A DNA stretch of 5,878 nt from Campylobacterales bacterium. Lineage in GTDB: Bacteria > Campylobacterota > Campylobacteria > Campylobacterales > Thiovulaceae. Location: NCBI GenBank assembly GCA_012963895.1, contig DTUW01000117.1:1-5878 (forward strand), read 5' to 3'. Position 1 is the first letter of the stretch. Each line of letters opens with the position of its first letter. Both the position numbers and the translations under genes were made by a program. The notes beneath the pieces are model-generated. The model saw only the letters and a list, made by a program, of their open reading frames with translations. It had not been told where the DNA came from and did not search any database. Below, in pieces: positions 5,307 through 5,878 of the stretch.

Positions 5307-5878
5307 ATGGCAAAAGAGAAGTTTCAAAGAACTAAACCGCATGTGAATATTGGAACCATTGGACATGTTGACCACGGAAAAACAACTCTAACTGCTGCTA
5401 TTACAGCAGTTTTGGCTATCAAGGGTGGTGCATCTCTTATGGATTACGACCAAATTGACAATGCACCAGAAGAGAGAGAAAGAGGTATTACAATTGCTAC
5501 CTCACATGTTGAGTATGAGACAGAGAATAGACACTATGCCCATGTCGATTGTCCAGGTCATGCCGACTATGTAAAGAATATGATTACTGGTGCGGCTCAA
5601 ATGGACGGAGCTATCTTAGTTGTTTCGGCTGCTGATGGTCCTATGCCTCAAACAAGAGAGCATATCCTACTATCTCGACAAGTTGGAGTTCCATATATTG
5701 TAGTATTTATGAATAAAGCCGACTTGGTAGATGATGAGGAACTTTTAGAACTTGTTGAGATGGAAATCCGAGAGCTATTGAGTGAATACGAATTCCCTGG
5801 CGATGATGTTCCAATTATTGTTGGTTCAGCTTTCAAAGCTCTTGAAGAGGCGAAAGCTGGAAATATTGGGGAGTGGTC
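5307..5878 (+). CDS. tuf: Elongation factor Tu (N-terminal 190 residues, cut by window edge)
   Basis: EF-Tu carries aminoacyl-tRNA to the ribosomal A site and hydrolyses GTP on codon match. The visible part is the GTPase domain. G1 is GHVDHGKT (19-26), the switch region is RGITIAT (59-65), and G3 is DCPGH (81-85) with the catalytic histidine H85. G4 is NKAD (136-139) and G5 is GSAFKAL (173-179). G5 usually reads SAL; here it is SAF, a mild change next to the guanine-contacting residues. The epsilon-type N-terminus MAKEKFQRTKPHVNIG supports the Campylobacterota origin. The full protein should be about 400 residues, so roughly half is present. It stands behind its own promoter, divergent from tRNA-Arg. 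In this phylum the usual downstream genes are rpmG, secE and nusG, which would lie outside the window. Confidence 0.98.
   Translation, partial: MAKEKFQRTKPHVNIGTIGHVDHGKTTLTAAITAVLAIKGGASLMDYDQIDNAPEERERGITIATSHVEYETENRHYAHVDCPGHADYVKNMITGAAQMDGAILVVSAADGPMPQTREHILLSRQVGVPYIVVFMNKADLVDDEELLELVEMEIRELLSEYEFPGDDVPIIVGSAFKALEEAKAGNIGEW

Noticed and set aside
5648..5836. 62-codon minus-strand frame inside tuf
   Set aside because: Antisense to the conserved GTPase domain of EF-Tu; no independent support.
1..5878. CRISPR array, insertion sequence, prophage or integration at the tRNA
   Set aside because: I saw no regularly spaced repeats, transposase or integrase genes, or duplicated tRNA 3' end; all long frames are accounted for by housekeeping, flagellar or porin genes.

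Overview
The window is AT-rich DNA from a flagellated member of the Campylobacterota (epsilon group). The evidence is the FlgE N-terminus (MMRSLWAGVSGLQAHQ, near-identical to the Campylobacter/Helicobacter hook protein), an EF-Tu of the epsilon type that begins MAKEKF, and a 788-residue secreted TPR protein that matches PflA, a motor-scaffold protein known mainly from this phylum. The species cannot be named. The porin type is reminiscent of the environmental, sulfur- or hydrogen-oxidising genera rather than the animal-associated ones, but that is only an impression.

Layout. Positions 1-536 (minus strand) hold the first 178 codons of an outer-membrane porin of the phosphate-selective O/P type, cut by the window edge. 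Positions 537-641 hold its leader and probable promoter, plus a stem-loop just past flgE. Positions 642-2324 (minus) are flgE, the flagellar hook protein. Positions 2325-2406 are a divergent control region. On the plus strand a 95-codon gene (2407-2694, DUF721/DciA-like) is followed after 40 bases by pflA (2735-5101), which starts at TTG. A tRNA-Arg with anticodon GCG (5108-5184, minus) ends only 6 bases from the pflA stop, in convergent orientation. Positions 5185-5306 contain two well-formed divergent sigma-70-type promoters, one for the tRNA and one for tuf, whose first 190 codons (5307 onward) close the window.

Function. flgE and pflA both serve the flagellum: FlgE polymerises into the external hook, and PflA is part of the periplasmic scaffold that positions stators in the wide, high-torque motors of this phylum. 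They are transcribed away from each other, so the link is one of neighbourhood rather than a shared operon. The DUF721 gene may be a replication-helicase-loader relative that shares a transcript with pflA. The tRNA and tuf belong to translation; in this phylum tuf is normally followed by rpmG-secE-nusG and ribosomal protein genes.

I see no mobile element, CRISPR array, prophage or clearly novel multi-gene system. Points worth a second look are the tRNA-Arg(GCG), the T8 tract in the flgE leader, the absence of a sigma-54 promoter before flgE, the short FlgE, the placement of pflA away from nuoN, and the tight convergence of pflA with a tRNA.
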